A stretch of DNA of 64,000 nt from NCBI GenBank assembly GCA_002490465.1, contig DKUB01000075.1, positions 1 to 64,000 on the forward strand. Reading direction: 5' to 3'. Below are positions 62,775-64,000 of this stretch, piece after piece; position 1 is the stretch's first letter, and each line of letters opens with the position of its first letter. Both the position numbers and the translations under genes were made by a program. The notes under the pieces were generated by a model. That model did not search any database. It was not told the origin of the DNA and saw nothing but the letters and a program-made list of their open reading frames with translations. The stretch is from Lachnoclostridium sp. UBA7215. Lineage in GTDB: Bacteria; Bacillota; Clostridia; Lachnospirales; Lachnospiraceae.

Positions 62775-63902
62775 TCATGATAAGTTATCATGTTTTGGCA
62801 TTTGAGACTTAACAAATACCCATTCGCGCTGTATCTGAAAACTTACGGCAAAGAGCAGTGTGTCAATAATGCATTTGCGTATGGTGCGGTACGTGATGAA
62901 GCCCAAAAAATGCTCTACTAACAGCCAGGACAAAATAAGCTGGATAATACAGAGAATATAGTATCTGACTACGATAACCGGTGAATGGGAATCGTTTTTA
63001 AATACCTGTTTTTTATTCATGAAGAAGTTAAAAAGTGAGCTGGCAAGTCGTGAAATTACCGTTCTCAGCAAAGTCAGAAGAGAACCGCCGAATATAAATC
63101 CCTTGAAAATAATGATATTTTCGGGAATCCATGGGCGGAGTATGATGCCAAGCAGCGAAAAGAGTGCAATGTCAATAAGGAAGCTTGACAGGGAGCTGAG
63201 TAAAAATTTCAAAAATACTTTATATATGCGAATGGAGTCCAAAAACGGATTAAAGTGGGAGCTCTCATTTTCTTCCAGATATATGGTCTCGATGGGAAAT
63301 TCCTGAACTGGTATCATATGTTCCCTGGCTTCAATCAGCATATTCATTTCATATTCAAACCGTTCTCCCTTTGTATTGGCAAAATATTTCGCAATCAGGG
63401 GAATCGGCAGTCCGCGCAGACCCGTCTGAGTGTCTGAGACGTGGATGCCGCACAGGAGGCGGATCACCTGTCTCGTTAAAATGTTGCCAAAACGGCTGCG
63501 GAGAGGTATTTCTGAATTGTCAAACCGGCGGCAGCCAAGGGTGAGCTTGTCCGGATTTTCATAAGTGAGTTTGGCACAGGTATCAATATCCTTTACGATA
63601 TGCTGTCCATCGCAGTCTACCGTTACAGCTCCGCATATGTCGGGACAGGACTCAAGAATATAATTAAAAGCTGATTTAATAGCTATGCCTTTACCGAAAT
63701 TAACGACGTGACGGATAATTTTGCAGCCATATTCTTCTTTGCATATTTGAAAGTACCTGCGTTTTTCCCGTGTACTGCCGTCATCAACCAGAATGATGTT
63801 TTCGTATTCCGCTTCCCTGAGTTCGCGGACAAGAGAAACCATGCGGTTGTCCGGGTCAAGGGCCGGTATGATAATCGCTATTTCCTTTTTGTAATTCCCC
63901 AC
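62775..63902 (-). CDS. GT2 glycosyltransferase fused to a GtrA-like membrane domain
   Basis: The 375-residue protein has an N-terminal GT2 domain (IAIIIPALDPDNRMVSLVREL, LVDDGSTREKR, VTVDCDGQHIVKDID, SDTQTGLRGLP; about 1-215) and a C-terminal GtrA-like domain of four membrane helices (about 228-365, with FLIDIALFSLLGIIL, SRLASSLFNFFMNKKQVF and VSFQIQREWVFV). GtrB-type proteins make undecaprenyl-linked sugars and GtrA flips them; here both are in one chain. The start is a GTG 8 bases after GGAGGT. It converges with the polymer operon. Confidence 0.92.
   Translation of the reverse strand: MGNYKKEIAIIIPALDPDNRMVSLVRELREAEYENIILVDDGSTREKRRYFQICKEEYGCKIIRHVVNFGKGIAIKSAFNYILESCPDICGAVTVDCDGQHIVKDIDTCAKLTYENPDKLTLGCRRFDNSEIPLRSRFGNILTRQVIRLLCGIHVSDTQTGLRGLPIPLIAKYFANTKGERFEYEMNMLIEAREHMIPVQEFPIETIYLEENESSHFNPFLDSIRIYKVFLKFLLSSLSSFLIDIALFSLLGIILRPWIPENIIIFKGFIFGGSLLTLLRTVISRLASSLFNFFMNKKQVFKNDSHSPVIVVRYYILCIIQLILSWLLVEHFLGFITYRTIRKCIIDTLLFAVSFQIQREWVFVKSQMPKHDNLS
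62776..62796 (+). terminator. AT-rich palindromic terminator at the end of the polymer operon
   Basis: CATGATAA-G-TTATCATG is a perfect 8-bp-arm palindrome followed by TTTT on the plus strand. It overlaps the stop codon region of the convergent gene. The low GC content makes it a modest terminator. Confidence 0.5.
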
Positions 63903-63948
63903 AAAAACTTACCTCCCATATTACAATACGTTGCGTTGGCTTCTAATT

Positions 63949-63977
63949 AGTATAATCGCTTTTGACAGGTAGTTCAA
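63949..63977 (-). promoter_or_regulatory. promoter of the GT2-GtrA gene
   Basis: On the minus strand TTGAAC (63977-63972), a 17-base spacer and TATACT (63954-63949) form a good sigma-A promoter about 47 bases upstream of the GTG start. Confidence 0.7.
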
Positions 63978-64000
63978 GAGAAATTTCTTTCTAATCTTGA

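Overview
The window looks like a chromosomal segment of an anaerobic, low-to-moderate GC Firmicute, most likely a gut clostridium of the Lachnospiraceae type. The evidence is two full-length pyruvate:ferredoxin oxidoreductases, a greA-lysS pair, several LytTR and 7TM-type sensory genes, a cdaA-cdaR diadenylate cyclase operon, a secreted GH43 enzyme and a large teichoic-acid-type surface polysaccharide operon. Strong AGGAGG ribosome binding sites and TTG/GTG starts fit this. The family-level placement is inference; no rRNA or marker was searched. I see no tRNA, rRNA, CRISPR array, prophage or intact insertion sequence.

Layout. 1-860: the tail of an unknown gene, small hypothetical genes and probable gene debris. 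878-2844 (minus): a YtrA-type GntR/ABC transporter cassette with an operator at its promoter. 2966-11140: two paralogous pyruvate:ferredoxin oxidoreductase genes in tandem, separated by an oppositely oriented HTH-phosphoribosyltransferase regulator. 11329-13953: a secreted protein with two beta-helix domains and a Lys/Pro repeat. 14025-16000: greA-lysS behind a consensus promoter. 16244-24892: a signalling block with an AgrA/AgrC-like pair, a MerR regulator, a three-gene system (double-7TM pseudokinase, histidine kinase, NarL-type regulator), a LytTR regulator and a CheY-like receiver. 25160-30282: single genes (GNAT, YgjP-like peptidase, MATE exporter, YyaL-type protein, Nudix hydrolase). 30349-32828: a second YtrA-type ABC cassette with a complex repeat operator. 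33022-35022: a chemoreceptor. 35226-38473: membrane protein, cdaA and cdaR. 38660-42010: GH43 enzyme and AraC regulator. 42021-43529 (minus): a carboxyltransferase. 43615-44166: a 550-bp imperfect palindrome without genes.

44262-62738 is one long co-directional surface-polymer locus: TagG/TagH-type exporter, CDP-glycerol synthesis (TagD), CDP-ribitol synthesis (TarI/TarJ-like), two glycerophosphotransferase-type polymerases (one fused to a GT2 glycosyltransferase), an LCP ligase, an aminotransferase plus initiating sugar-phosphate transferase, a Wzy/ligase-like membrane protein, two acyltransferases, two further GT2 enzymes and one unrecognised GT-B-like protein. A convergent GT2-GtrA fusion follows. 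Together these suggest a phosphoalditol-containing wall polymer built on an undecaprenyl carrier, exported, and attached by the LCP protein.

The features most worth a second look are the large palindrome, the HTH-phosphoribosyltransferase between the two oxidoreductases, the double-7TM pseudokinase system, the operators of the two ABC cassettes, and the two promoter-terminator units without an ORF.
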